Shown: positions 7,843 to 15,695 of the stretch, in pieces
Numbering within the stretch: the stretch's first letter is position 1
Layout: every line of letters begins with the position of its first letter
NCBI GenBank assembly: GCA_024280015.1
Contig: JAJRQY010000134.1
Coordinates: 1 to 45,984, forward strand
Origin: Actinomycetes bacterium
Lineage (GTDB): Bacteria; Actinomycetota; Acidimicrobiia; Acidimicrobiales; SZUA-35
Reading direction: 5' to 3'
Length of the DNA: 45,984 nt
Notes under the pieces: model-generated
Seen by the model: only the letters and a program-made list of their open reading frames with translations
Database searches by the model: none
What the model was told of the DNA's origin: nothing
Translations under genes and position numbers: made by a program

Positions 7843-9084
7843 CTACGGGGCCGCTATTGCCCAGTCAGAGCGAATCAGATCCCAAACGATGGTGGAAATC
7901 CACTGACTGGCTTGGGCAGTCACGTGCACACCGTCACCCTCACGAGCCTTGTGGGGTTCGCCATCGGGGCCAACGATGTATTGCTGATAACCACCGTCGG
8001 GTCCGAGCAGGAGAGGAACAATGTCGACGAAGGTGACCCAGTCTCGTAGGGCAGCTTCCTCGGCCAAGATGGCGTTGACATTGCGGGCAACTGCCTGCCG
8101 GCGATCATCCTGCATTGGCGGCAATCCAACCCAATAGAAGCGGATTCCCGGGTAGGCGGTGATGTCCATCATGAGTGCTACTCGTGTTCGATATTCCTGT
8201 AGCCACTCGGTTGAGTTGGTGGCCAGCTTGCCGTCCGGACCGAGCATTGGTTGATCGTCATTGCCACCGACCATGTAGACAATGGCTTCAGGTCGGGTGG
8301 ACAGGTCGTCGTTGGCCAGCATGACATTGCTCAGGTTTGCGGGCCAGTCAAAATAGTCGGGTCGGGCGATGCCCGTTGAGATGTGATAGTCCAAGGTGAA
8401 GGTGCTCAGATCGTGGTCAGCAACCTTGTATTGGAGTCGCGAGCCAACGTATTCACCCAGCGAGTCGCCCCCAGCCCAGATTCGGATTGGATCAGCGGGC
8501 GAGACTTGTCGCAATGGCGGCAGAGTTGGTGGGACTGTTGTTGGTGGAACGGTTGTTGGTGCCGCGATTGTCGGTGGAACTGTCGGGGTGGCAGGGAGGG
8601 TTGTTGGTGTATCGGCCACGGAATCTCCCGATACTGGTCTGGATCCGGCATTCTTGATCAAGGTCGAGCCTGTGCTCTTGTCGATTGGGCCTTGTTCGTC
8701 TGCCAGTTCCCCGACAACCACCTCGGTTGCCCGATCGTTGTGCAAGAGGTTCTCGATGGTTCTGGCCGGTCGATCAAGCTTGAGTCTGGTCGCACTTTCG
8801 TGGAGGGTGTTGGCTGCCTCAAGCCAGTTCTCTCTGGTCGAACCGAACTCTTGTCGTTCGGCCATGGTGACTAGCCTCGCGGTGCTGAGCATGCCAGCGA
8901 CTGCCAGACAGACGACGAGGCTGATGAGCACTTGTCCTGGCGTTGCTGTTCTGCCTGGGGATGCCGCAGAACCCTCGGGTTGAAGCCTTGCGTTAGGGCG
9001 GCGAAAGACAGGGCGGCGAAAGACAGGGCGGCTAAAGACAGGGCGGCGAAAGACAGGGCGGCGGAAGACAGGGCGGCGACGCAT
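7843..9084 (-). CDS. Membrane-anchored SGNH/GDSL hydrolase (DUF459-like)
   Basis: 413-residue protein. The N-terminal cytoplasmic tail has the pentapeptide RRPVF repeated about five times, then one transmembrane segment (VLISLVVCLAVAGML, about residues 55-75), a Thr/Pro-rich extracellular linker around residues 165-195, and an SGNH hydrolase domain: GGDSLGEYVG (catalytic Ser), VYMVGGNDDQP (Gly/Asn block), and DGVHVTAQASQW (Asp-x-x-His). The start at 9084 overlaps the upstream MBOAT stop as TGATG, so the two are coupled. MBOAT plus SGNH pairs (PatA/PatB, AlgI/AlgX types) transfer acyl groups to cell-surface glycans; this is the likely role, but the acceptor is unknown. Confidence 0.85.
   Translation of the reverse strand: MRRRPVFRRPVFRRPVFSRPVFRRPVFRRPNARLQPEGSAASPGRTATPGQVLISLVVCLAVAGMLSTARLVTMAERQEFGSTRENWLEAANTLHESATRLKLDRPARTIENLLHNDRATEVVVGELADEQGPIDKSTGSTLIKNAGSRPVSGDSVADTPTTLPATPTVPPTIAAPTTVPPTTVPPTLPPLRQVSPADPIRIWAGGDSLGEYVGSRLQYKVADHDLSTFTLDYHISTGIARPDYFDWPANLSNVMLANDDLSTRPEAIVYMVGGNDDQPMLGPDGKLATNSTEWLQEYRTRVALMMDITAYPGIRFYWVGLPPMQDDRRQAVARNVNAILAEEAALRDWVTFVDIVPLLLGPDGGYQQYIVGPDGEPHKAREGDGVHVTAQASQWISTIVWDLIRSDWAIAAP
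8996..9079 (-). repeat. 15-bp tandem repeat in the SGNH gene 5' end
   Basis: Five full copies of a 15-bp unit (top strand gggcggcgaaagaca, with single-base variants in copies 3 and 5) plus a partial sixth copy. Because 15 is a multiple of 3, copies code for repeats of the pentapeptide RRPVF and copy-number change would lengthen or shorten the basic cytoplasmic tail without a frameshift. Confidence 0.95.
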
Positions 9085-10523
9085 CAGAATTGGAAGTAGA
9101 TGAAGGGCGAGACGCCTTGCGGACCGAGGGCAACAACCAGGGCGAACCATGCGCCAAGGGCAGCTCCTTGGCTGACTGGGTGTTGCCGAGACAGGCTGGA
9201 ACGAATGCGCTCTCCAAAATTAGGAGGGGCAAGTTGGAAGATCAGGGCGCCAACGATTATGAGGATCAGGAGCAGGATCTGAGAAGGCTGGATCGATGAT
9301 CCCGTTGGTGGCGCCTGGATGAGACCCGTAAGGAAGTCCAGTGCTTGATTGAGTGAGCCCGCCCGAAAAAAGATCCAGGCCAGGCAAACAATGTGGAAGG
9401 TGACGAACCATCGAAGCGGTTGGAATGCTGGTGATTGCGCCAACTCGGTCCGGCCCCGACGCGGACGCTCGGTTGACAATCGCTCGATGGCCAGGACGAT
9501 GCCGTGAATGGCACCCCAACTAACGAAGGTCCAAGCTGCGCCATGCCATAGACCACCAAGGACCATGGTGAGCATCAGGTTCCGATAGGTGAGGATTTTG
9601 CCCTTGCGGCTTCCTCCGAGGGGTATATAGAGGTAGTCGCGGAGCCAGCGAGAAAGCGTCTGGTGCCAGCGACGCCAGAAGTCTCGAATCGATGTCGCCC
9701 GGTACGGATTGTCAAAGTTCTGGGGGAACCGAAAACCAAGCAGGAGGGCTAGGCCAATGGCGATGTCGGTGTAGCCACTGAAGTCGGCATAGATCTGGAT
9801 GGCGTAGCTGTACATGGCCAGCCACAGGTCGGCCCGGCTGGCCACAGAAGTACTGGCGAACACGGGATCGACGATGGTCTGAGCCAGGTAGCTGGAAATG
9901 ACAACCTTCTTGAACAGGCCACGCCCAATCAGCCAGGCAGCCTCATGGCTCATGATGGGGTCTGAACGGCTTTGGCTTGATAGCTGGGGTAGGAACTCAC
10001 TGGCCCGCACGATCGGCCCGGCAACCAGCTGAGGAAAGAACGACAAGAAGACAGCGACATCCAACAGATTGACTGGTTCTAGCTTCCCCCGGGAAACATC
10101 GACCACATAGCTGAGGGCCTGGAAGGTAAAGAACGAGATGCCGACTGGTAACACGATGTTCAGCAGGGGCAGGGGTGGGGCCGTTGGTTCTGCTGCCAAT
10201 GCATCAAGAACGGCTAGCGAGAAGAAGCCGTAGTACTTGAAGAAGCCAAGCAAGGCCAGGTTCAGGGTGACCGCAAGTGCGCTCAGTAGACGGCGGAGCA
10301 ATTCTCGTTGGCGGTCCAAGCGATACAAAAGGGCGGCGAGTGCCCAATTTCCCAAGATAGATCCGGCGAGCAGCCCAAGAAAGCGCCAATCCCACCAGCC
10401 GTAGAACACCGCCGAAGCGGCAACCATGAAAAGCTTCCACGAGGTTCCCCGACCGCGCAGCATGACGTGGGCGGCGTAGACAACAAGAAAGAAGATGGCG
10501 AAGGTGAAGGTTGGAAAGAGCAT
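9084..10523 (-). CDS. MBOAT family O-acyltransferase (AlgI-like)
   Basis: 479-residue polytopic membrane protein. The start MLFPTFTFAIFFLVVYAAH is typical of the AlgI/PatA group, so the ATG at 10523 is used in place of a longer reading frame beginning at 10700. Family motifs: KYYGFF, LPVGISFFTFQALSYVVDV, FPQLVAGPIVR, ADFSGYTDIAIGLALLLGF, NFDNPYRATSIRDFWRRWHQTLSRWLRDYLYIPLGG, and GGLWHGAAWTFVSWGAIHG with the catalytic His of the WHG motif. It carries acyl groups across the membrane for attachment to an exported glycan, together with the SGNH partner encoded next. It is divergent from ygfZ across a 113-nt gap. Confidence 0.94.
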   Translation of the reverse strand: MLFPTFTFAIFFLVVYAAHVMLRGRGTSWKLFMVAASAVFYGWWDWRFLGLLAGSILGNWALAALLYRLDRQRELLRRLLSALAVTLNLALLGFFKYYGFFSLAVLDALAAEPTAPPLPLLNIVLPVGISFFTFQALSYVVDVSRGKLEPVNLLDVAVFLSFFPQLVAGPIVRASEFLPQLSSQSRSDPIMSHEAAWLIGRGLFKKVVISSYLAQTIVDPVFASTSVASRADLWLAMYSYAIQIYADFSGYTDIAIGLALLLGFRFPQNFDNPYRATSIRDFWRRWHQTLSRWLRDYLYIPLGGSRKGKILTYRNLMLTMVLGGLWHGAAWTFVSWGAIHGIVLAIERLSTERPRRGRTELAQSPAFQPLRWFVTFHIVCLAWIFFRAGSLNQALDFLTGLIQAPPTGSSIQPSQILLLILIIVGALIFQLAPPNFGERIRSSLSRQHPVSQGAALGAWFALVVALGPQGVSPFIYFQF

Positions 10524-10623
10524 GTTTGGTTCTTGCGGTGCTGCTTCAAGGATCAATGTGAGCGATCCGCAAGGAATGCTGAAGCCTCGACCAGTGAAAC
10601 CAGGAACAATGACCTGGACCTGC

Positions 10624-10629
10624 GATACT
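10624..10629 (+). promoter_or_regulatory. Possible extended -10 before ygfZ
   Basis: GATACT preceded by TGC (an extended -10 TGn) and followed by a 7-nt spacer to the ATG at 10637. It fits the position of the other leaderless promoters here, although the first base deviates from T. Confidence 0.4.
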
Positions 10630-10636
10630 GCCAACA

Positions 10637-11533
10637 ATGTTGACCCGCCAAGAAACCGAGAATCAATTCCTTGATGGTGCAGTAGTGCTGTCCATGCCAC
10701 GTGATCTGGTGATCACCACAGGAGATGATGCCGCCTCCTTCCTCAATGGGCAACTCAGCCAACAGATCGAAACCATGACAATTGGTGAATCCCGGCGTTC
10801 GCTGCTCCTGGATCCAAAAGGTAAGGTCACCGCCTGGCTACGCGTAAGCCGGGTGGAAGACAATCGATTCTGGCTCGATGCTGATGTTGGAACCGGTGAA
10901 GCAATGCTTGAGCGGCTCAAGCGTTTCACCCTTCGGACCAAGGTCGAATTCGAATTGGTGCAAGTCGAGTGTTTCGCTGTTCGCGGTACACAACTCCCTC
11001 CTCGTCCTGGGGCAAGTGACGGTCAGATTGCTGTTGACGTCGGCTGGTCAGGAGCTGACGGATATGACATTGTCGGACCTGATGTCGCCCGTCCAGACGG
11101 GCCGATCGGCGATCCTGAATTCTTGGACGCACTACGAATTCGGGTTGGGGCGCCGGCCATGGGCAAGGAGTTTCAGCGAGCAACCATCCCCGCGGAGACC
11201 GGCGTCGTTGACATTTCCGCTGACTTCACCAAGGGTTGCTACACCGGCCAAGAGCTGGTCGCCCGGGTGAACAGCCGAGGCAACAACACCCCCCGAAAGA
11301 TCCACAGGTGGACGGCTTCGTCATCCAAAGCGGCCTCGATTGAGAATGGTGCCACCATTTCCGCTGACGGCATCGAGATTGGCACCGTGACCAGCACCGC
11401 AACCTACGATGGCGGACTCATTGGCCTGGCTTCCATCAAGCGGGGGAGCGATCTTTCCCAACCAGCCATGATCGAGGCAGACGCTGGTCCGGTGTCGGCG
11501 GTTCTCCAGGAACATCAAGTTCTGAGCACCTGA
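10637..11533 (+). CDS. ygfZ: YgfZ/GcvT-like folate-binding protein
   Basis: 298-residue member of the YgfZ (CAF17/IBA57) family, which uses tetrahydrofolate in repair or maturation of iron-sulfur enzymes. The hallmark KGCYTGQELVARVNSRG, with the conserved Cys, is at about residues 200-217. Other family features are the N-terminal ITTGDDAASFLNGQLSQQIE, LLDPKGKVTAWLRVSR, and the C-terminal beta-barrel region containing GTVTSTATYDGGLIGLASIKR. It stands alone, divergent from the MBOAT gene and convergent with a histidine kinase. There is no Shine-Dalgarno; the start follows a possible -10 by 7 nt. Confidence 0.92.
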   Translation: MLTRQETENQFLDGAVVLSMPRDLVITTGDDAASFLNGQLSQQIETMTIGESRRSLLLDPKGKVTAWLRVSRVEDNRFWLDADVGTGEAMLERLKRFTLRTKVEFELVQVECFAVRGTQLPPRPGASDGQIAVDVGWSGADGYDIVGPDVARPDGPIGDPEFLDALRIRVGAPAMGKEFQRATIPAETGVVDISADFTKGCYTGQELVARVNSRGNNTPRKIHRWTASSSKAASIENGATISADGIEIGTVTSTATYDGGLIGLASIKRGSDLSQPAMIEADAGPVSAVLQEHQVLST

Positions 11534-11557
11534 TCAGGACAGCTGCTCTGGGACTGT

Positions 11558-13009
11558 CTATTGATGATTGTTTGGCGTTTCCTTGTCCAACTCTACCTGA
11601 GCGGTTGGGAACCGAACCGTCATCCTTGTTCCGCCAACGCCCGAGGCCGCAGCCTCAACCGTCCCACCCATAGCGTGGGTTAGATCACGGACGATGGCAA
11701 GGCCAAGGCCGCTGGAATTCTCCTCACGTTGTGGCTGGTGGGCGGTCACATAGAGCCGATCGAAAATGTGAGGAATGTCCTGTTCGGCTATGCCGGGACC
11801 GTCATCGCTTACGGTGATTTCAATAGAGCTGGTGGCCTGAGCATCGGCCCGGCTGGAGATCACTTCGACAGTAATTGTATGTTCGGCGTACTTGGTGGCG
11901 TTCTCGACGAGGTTGCTCATCACCTGAGCAAGACGGTCTGGGTCGACATTGATGATCAGGCCTGGGTTTCCGGTGGTGCTGAGTGCTAGTCCGTGGCTCT
12001 GTGCTGTCGGTATGAGTCCGTCGACCGTGCGAGTGACGACCTCTAGTCCGTCCACCGATTGCGTCTCGACCCGAAACTGCCTGGCGTCCAGCTTGGCCAG
12101 ATCCAACAGGTCACTGACCAGTCGGTTGAGGCGGCCAGCATGGTTCTGGATGATCGTCCCCGCTTGAACCGAATCGGTCATTGCCCCGTCAATTAGGGCT
12201 TCGGCGTAGCCCTTGATCGATGTCAGCGGGGTTCGCAAGTCATGGGAGACAGAGAGAAGGAATTGTTGGTCAAGCTGACGAGAGCGTTCGAGGTCTTCTG
12301 CCATCCGGTTGACCGAGCGACCAAGATCCGCAACCTCATCGGAGCCGTCTACATCGACTCGTACCGTCAGGTCACCAGCGGCGATTCTGGTAGTTGCCCC
12401 CTCAATCCGTCGGATCGGGGCAACAAAACGGCGAGCCAACTGGTTGGCGACAAGGACGCTGGTAAGTAGAACGAGCCCGGCTGAGAGAAGGAACCAGCGT
12501 TGAGCCTGGCCGGGAATGGTTGCGATGTCGTGGCTGATGAGGACCCCAACTTGGCGGTCTGTTTTGCTGCCAGGGGGCAACTCGACGTCCAGGAGCTGGA
12601 TGCCGGTCACGGAGCCTCGTCCGCTTCTGGTCCGGTCAAGGAGCAGTGGTCCAGAAGCTTGGAAGGTTGCCAGTTCTTCCTGGCTGAAGGCAAAGTCGAC
12701 AACGGGCTGTTCGGGGTTGGACCGTCCGAGATCGCGCCGGCTCGCGGTTATCTGGCCCGATGAGTCGACCGAGACAATGTTGAGGTCGCCAATGTCAAAA
12801 GCCTGACCGAATCGGCGAATGATGGGACCGAGTCGATCCAGGCTGGGAATGGTGCTACTCAGATCGACGAAGACGTCCAGTTCTTGGATCACCTGGTCTT
12901 CGGTTTCTTGCCTGGCTCCGATTTGGGCGAAAGCTAGGACTCCGGCGCCGACAAGGACAACAGCGAACAGGGTGAGGCTGACCAAGGCCAGGGTGAGTCG
13001 ACGCTGCAT
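11558..13009 (-). CDS. Sensor histidine kinase (HAMP-HisKA-HATPase)
   Basis: 483-residue membrane sensor kinase. One transmembrane helix near residues 7-30 and another near 172-190 enclose an extracytoplasmic sensor region of about 140 residues with no recognised ligand motif. HAMP follows at about 190-243, then the phosphoacceptor box FLLSVSHDLRTPLTSIKGYAEAL (His about 256), then HATPase_c with NLVENATKYA, VSDDGPGIAEQDIPHIFDR and SSGLGLAIVRDL. Its ATG overlaps the response-regulator stop, so the pair is co-transcribed. Stimulus unknown. Confidence 0.95.
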   Translation of the reverse strand: MQRRLTLALVSLTLFAVVLVGAGVLAFAQIGARQETEDQVIQELDVFVDLSSTIPSLDRLGPIIRRFGQAFDIGDLNIVSVDSSGQITASRRDLGRSNPEQPVVDFAFSQEELATFQASGPLLLDRTRSGRGSVTGIQLLDVELPPGSKTDRQVGVLISHDIATIPGQAQRWFLLSAGLVLLTSVLVANQLARRFVAPIRRIEGATTRIAAGDLTVRVDVDGSDEVADLGRSVNRMAEDLERSRQLDQQFLLSVSHDLRTPLTSIKGYAEALIDGAMTDSVQAGTIIQNHAGRLNRLVSDLLDLAKLDARQFRVETQSVDGLEVVTRTVDGLIPTAQSHGLALSTTGNPGLIINVDPDRLAQVMSNLVENATKYAEHTITVEVISSRADAQATSSIEITVSDDGPGIAEQDIPHIFDRLYVTAHQPQREENSSGLGLAIVRDLTHAMGGTVEAAASGVGGTRMTVRFPTAQVELDKETPNNHQ

Positions 13010-13674
13010 CAGCCGAGACGGTACCCGGTGCCGCGGACCGTGGCCAGAGGAAGGTCGTCACCGAGCTTCTTTCTCAGCTGGCGAATATGCACATCAACGG
13101 TCCGCTGATCGCCATACCAGTCCTCGCCCCAGGCTCCGGTCAGGATCTGGTCCCGAGTCAAAGCCTGGCCCCGGTTCTGAACAAGGTAGCGAAGTAGAGC
13201 TAGCTCCTGGGTGGCCAGGGGGACTGCCTTGTTGGCAACCTTGGCCTCCTGGCGGACAAGGTCGACCTCAACTGATCCAAAGACAACCAGTGATTGTGGT
13301 TCGGTTGAACGATTGCCGCGTCGTTGGATCGCCTTCACCCTGGCCACGATTTCTCGCGGTGAGAATGGCTTGATCACATAATCGTCGGCTCCAAGTTCGA
13401 GGCCAACGATCCGATCAATCTCATCGTCTCGGGCGGTCAAGAACAACACAGGAACATCGCTGGTAGAACGAAGCTCTCGACATACGTCAAGCCCGTCAAG
13501 TTCACCGGGCAGACCAATGTCCAGCACGACGAAGTCTGGTTGCCTGGCGCGGATTGTTGTCAGCGCAGACTCTCCGTCGGCACACAAATGGACAGTCCAT
13601 TCTTCGCGTCGAAAGTACAAGGCCAGAAGGTCAGCAATATCTGGCTCATCCTCGACAACAACGATTGAGAACAC
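13009..13674 (-). CDS. OmpR/PhoB-family response regulator
   Basis: 221 residues: receiver domain (acidic pocket VVEDEPDI, phospho-acceptor in VVLDIGLPGELDG at Asp52, conserved Lys in YVIKPFSPREI) followed by a winged-helix trans_reg_C domain (EVDLVRQEAKVANKAVPLATQELALLRYL, and a C-terminal RTVDVHIRQLRKKLGDD ... VRGTGYRLG). It controls target promoters when phosphorylated by the kinase encoded immediately downstream. Start is a GTG preceded by GGAAGG at a 6-nt spacing. It is first in the two-gene operon; the promoter must lie in the 112 nt before the divergent ABM gene. Confidence 0.96.
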   Translation of the reverse strand: MFSIVVVEDEPDIADLLALYFRREEWTVHLCADGESALTTIRARQPDFVVLDIGLPGELDGLDVCRELRSTSDVPVLFLTARDDEIDRIVGLELGADDYVIKPFSPREIVARVKAIQRRGNRSTEPQSLVVFGSVEVDLVRQEAKVANKAVPLATQELALLRYLVQNRGQALTRDQILTGAWGEDWYGDQRTVDVHIRQLRKKLGDDLPLATVRGTGYRLG

Positions 13675-13773
13675 CTGAAGCCTTCCAGACTGGTCATGAG
13701 TGTTTCACTGAGTAGTGACTCTAGTTCGGTCGTGTTAGGGCTGGATGATGAGGAGCCTCATGTCAACATCGGG

Positions 13774-13779
13774 TAGCGT
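13774..13779 (+). promoter_or_regulatory. -10 hexamer of leaderless ABM gene promoter
   Basis: TAGCGT followed by a 7-nt spacer and ATG at 13787, the same hexamer and spacing as in both directions at 3890-3899. Confidence 0.6.
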
Positions 13780-13786
13780 CAGAGCC

Positions 13787-14098
13787 ATGTCAAAACTTAC
13801 GGTTCTCGCCAAACTCACCGCAGCGGAAGGAAAGTCCGAAGAGCTCGAAGCTGCGTTGGCTGTCCTGATCGAAGCGGCTGAAGAAGAGCCCGAGCTGGAG
13901 ATCTATAGTGTGCACAAGGACCCCGAGAATGAGGGTGTCTATCACTTCTTCGAGCTCTACACCACCAAGGAAGCCTTCGCGGTTCATGGCAAAGGTGAGA
14001 AGATGCAGGCGGCCATGGGTGCACTTGGAGCGCTGCTCGGTGCTGCCCCAGAGGTAGTCCTTCTTGATCCGGTTGCGGCTAAGGGAATGTCTCTCTGA
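13787..14098 (+). CDS. Antibiotic biosynthesis monooxygenase (ABM) domain protein
   Basis: 103-residue single-domain protein with the dimeric alpha/beta-barrel ABM fold: SKLTVLAKLTAAEGKSEELEAALAVLIEAAEEEP, then EIYSVHKDPENEGVYHFFELYTTKEAFAVHGK. Members are small oxygenases or binding proteins acting on quinone-like or heme-like compounds; substrate cannot be predicted. Two starts are possible. The ATG at 13787 begins exactly at the domain and lies 7 nt after TAGCGT. An ATG at 13760 has AGGAG only 4 nt upstream. The former is preferred. trpC follows after 8 nt, so this gene probably leads the trpC transcript. Confidence 0.8.
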   Translation: MSKLTVLAKLTAAEGKSEELEAALAVLIEAAEEEPELEIYSVHKDPENEGVYHFFELYTTKEAFAVHGKGEKMQAAMGALGALLGAAPEVVLLDPVAAKGMSL

Positions 14099-14106
14099 CC
14101 ACGTAC

Positions 14107-14910
14107 TTGGACAAGATCCTGGCCGCCCATCGAGAGCAAGCTCGTCAGGATCCTCGGTCGTTGGGGACTGAGCTGGCGAAGCTTGAGACTGAGCTGGCGA
14201 AGCTTGAGACTGAGCTGGCACCGGGTGCGGCATGCCGTGGCTTCCGTCAGGCCATTGTCGAGGCCGAGGGTTTGGCCGTGATCAGCGAGGTCAAGAGACG
14301 TTCACCATCGAAGGGTCTGTTGAAAGAAGGCCTTGATCCGACGTCACTGGCCAAGCAATATGAGGCAGGCGGGGCAACATGTCTTTCGGTTCTCACTGAT
14401 CACGAGTTCTTCGGTGGATCGGCCCAAGACCTGGCTGCGGCTCGTAGCGCCACTTCGTTGCCCGTCATACGGAAGGACTTCACAGTATGTGCACTTGACA
14501 TTGTCGACGCCCGCCGCATGGGAGCTGACGCGATCTTGCTGATCGTTGCCGCCTTGGATGACCACGAACTCGCTGACTTCCATCGGCTTGCCTGTGAACT
14601 TGGTCTTGATGTGTTGGTTGAGACCCATGACGAAGCTGAGGTCGAACGCGCACTTGCCGTTGGTGCCACCCTCATTGGCGTGAACCAGCGCGACCTGGTC
14701 ACCTTCGAGGTTGAAACTGATCGGGCTGTCCGGGTTGGAGCTTCGTTGCCCACTGGTGTTATTCGGGTGACCGAGTCTGGCGTCGGTGGCCCCCAAGACG
14801 CTAAACGACTGTTCGATGCGGGCTATGACGCAGTGCTGGTAGGCGAATCGCTGGTCAAATCAGGCGACCCAACCCAGGCGGTCCGAGAAATGCGTTCGGT
14901 GAGTTCCTAG
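14107..14910 (+). CDS. trpC: Indole-3-glycerol phosphate synthase
   Basis: 267-residue TIM-barrel enzyme that closes the indole ring in tryptophan synthesis. Signatures: the N-terminal DKILAAHREQAR, VISEVKRRSPSKG (catalytic Lys and Glu region), YEAGGATCLSVLTDHEFFGGS, LPVIRKDFTV, DAILLIVAAL, LGLDVLVETHDEAEVERAL, IGVNQRDLVTFEVE, and VTESGVGG. The start is a TTG at 14107. A heptad, TELAKLE, is repeated in the N-terminal extension (about residues 20-37), encoded by a 21-bp DNA repeat; it replaces the normally variable loop and may form an added helix. It follows the ABM gene and precedes trpF. Confidence 0.95.
   Translation: MDKILAAHREQARQDPRSLGTELAKLETELAKLETELAPGAACRGFRQAIVEAEGLAVISEVKRRSPSKGLLKEGLDPTSLAKQYEAGGATCLSVLTDHEFFGGSAQDLAAARSATSLPVIRKDFTVCALDIVDARRMGADAILLIVAALDDHELADFHRLACELGLDVLVETHDEAEVERALAVGATLIGVNQRDLVTFEVETDRAVRVGASLPTGVIRVTESGVGGPQDAKRLFDAGYDAVLVGESLVKSGDPTQAVREMRSVSS
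14167..14219 (+). repeat. 21-bp in-frame tandem repeat in trpC
   Basis: Two full copies of a 21-bp unit (14167-14187 and 14188-14208, identical) and an 11-bp partial third copy. Each encodes the heptad TELAKLE, so expansion adds helix turns without changing the frame. Perfect identity suggests a recent duplication. Confidence 0.95.
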
Positions 14911-14918
14911 GTATCCAG

Positions 14919-14924
14919 TACTCT
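14919..14924 (+). promoter_or_regulatory. -10 hexamer of leaderless trpF promoter
   Basis: TACTCT with a 7-nt spacer to the GTG at 14932; no Shine-Dalgarno lies between trpC and trpF. It suggests trpF has its own promoter in the 21-nt gap, in addition to read-through from trpC. Confidence 0.5.
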
Positions 14925-14931
14925 GACCTGT

Positions 14932-15567
14932 GTGTTCGTGAAGATTTGTGGAATCACATCCGTCGACGATGGGCTGCTGGCCGCAGCACTTGGCGCGGAC
15001 GCCGTCGGTCTCGTCTTTGCTGCCTCGTCTCGACGAATCACCTCGGGGCGGGCCCGTGACATAGTCCGCCGATTGCCACCCGCGGTTCTTTCGGTCGGGG
15101 TCTTTCGCAATGAGCGGAAGGAGCGGGTGGTTGAGACTGCCAACACCATTGGCTTGCGGACCGTGCAACTCCATGGTCATGAAACGCCGGAGGAAACTCG
15201 GTGGATCGCTGATCGAGTTCCGGCAGTGATTCGAGCGTTCTCGGCCGGTGACCCAGCATTGGCTCGAGTTGCGGACTACGGCGACGTGCAGATCCTGATT
15301 GATTCGGCCGAGCCGGGAAGCGGTAAGGCATTCAATTGGTCGACCTTGGACACCGCCTCGGTCGGCCGTCCGATCATCTTGGCCGGTGGTTTGAACCCAG
15401 ACAATGTTGCCGACGCCATTGCCACCGTTCGGCCGTGGGGAGTGGATGTGAGTTCGGGAGTCGAGGCCAGACCAGGAGTGAAGGATCCAGTCAAGGTGCA
15501 GCGTTTCCTAGCCATCGCCAAGGACCTTGGTGTCAAAAGCTCGACCGGCAACACCTCTTCGGAATGA
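14932..15567 (+). CDS. trpF: Phosphoribosylanthranilate isomerase
   Basis: 211-residue (beta/alpha)8 TrpF that carries out the Amadori rearrangement of PRA to CdRP. It opens FVKICGITSVDDG with the catalytic Cys in KICG, then GADAVGLVFAASSRRI, VGVFRNERKE, VQLHGHETPE, LIDSAEPGSGKAFNW with the catalytic Asp, ILAGGLNPDNV and GVDVSSGVEARPGVKD. The GTG start lies 7 nt after TACTCT. Its presence means HisA need not serve tryptophan synthesis. It is the last gene of the ABM-trpC-trpF run; trpB and trpA are not in the window. Confidence 0.96.
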   Translation: MFVKICGITSVDDGLLAAALGADAVGLVFAASSRRITSGRARDIVRRLPPAVLSVGVFRNERKERVVETANTIGLRTVQLHGHETPEETRWIADRVPAVIRAFSAGDPALARVADYGDVQILIDSAEPGSGKAFNWSTLDTASVGRPIILAGGLNPDNVADAIATVRPWGVDVSSGVEARPGVKDPVKVQRFLAIAKDLGVKSSTGNTSSE

Positions 15568-15695
15568 TTCGCGCTACCCGACGGTTCATCGAATCGCAAG
15601 AATGCGGCAAACTCTCCACATGATTGACCTGATCGGCGTGTGACTTACACCGAGTCTGGCAGGAACAGGTCTAGAAGAAACTGGTAGGTAGCGTT

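Noticed and set aside
10524-10700. 59-residue N-terminal extension of the MBOAT protein
   Set aside because: It overlaps ygfZ and its promoter; the family normally begins at the MLFPTFTF segment.
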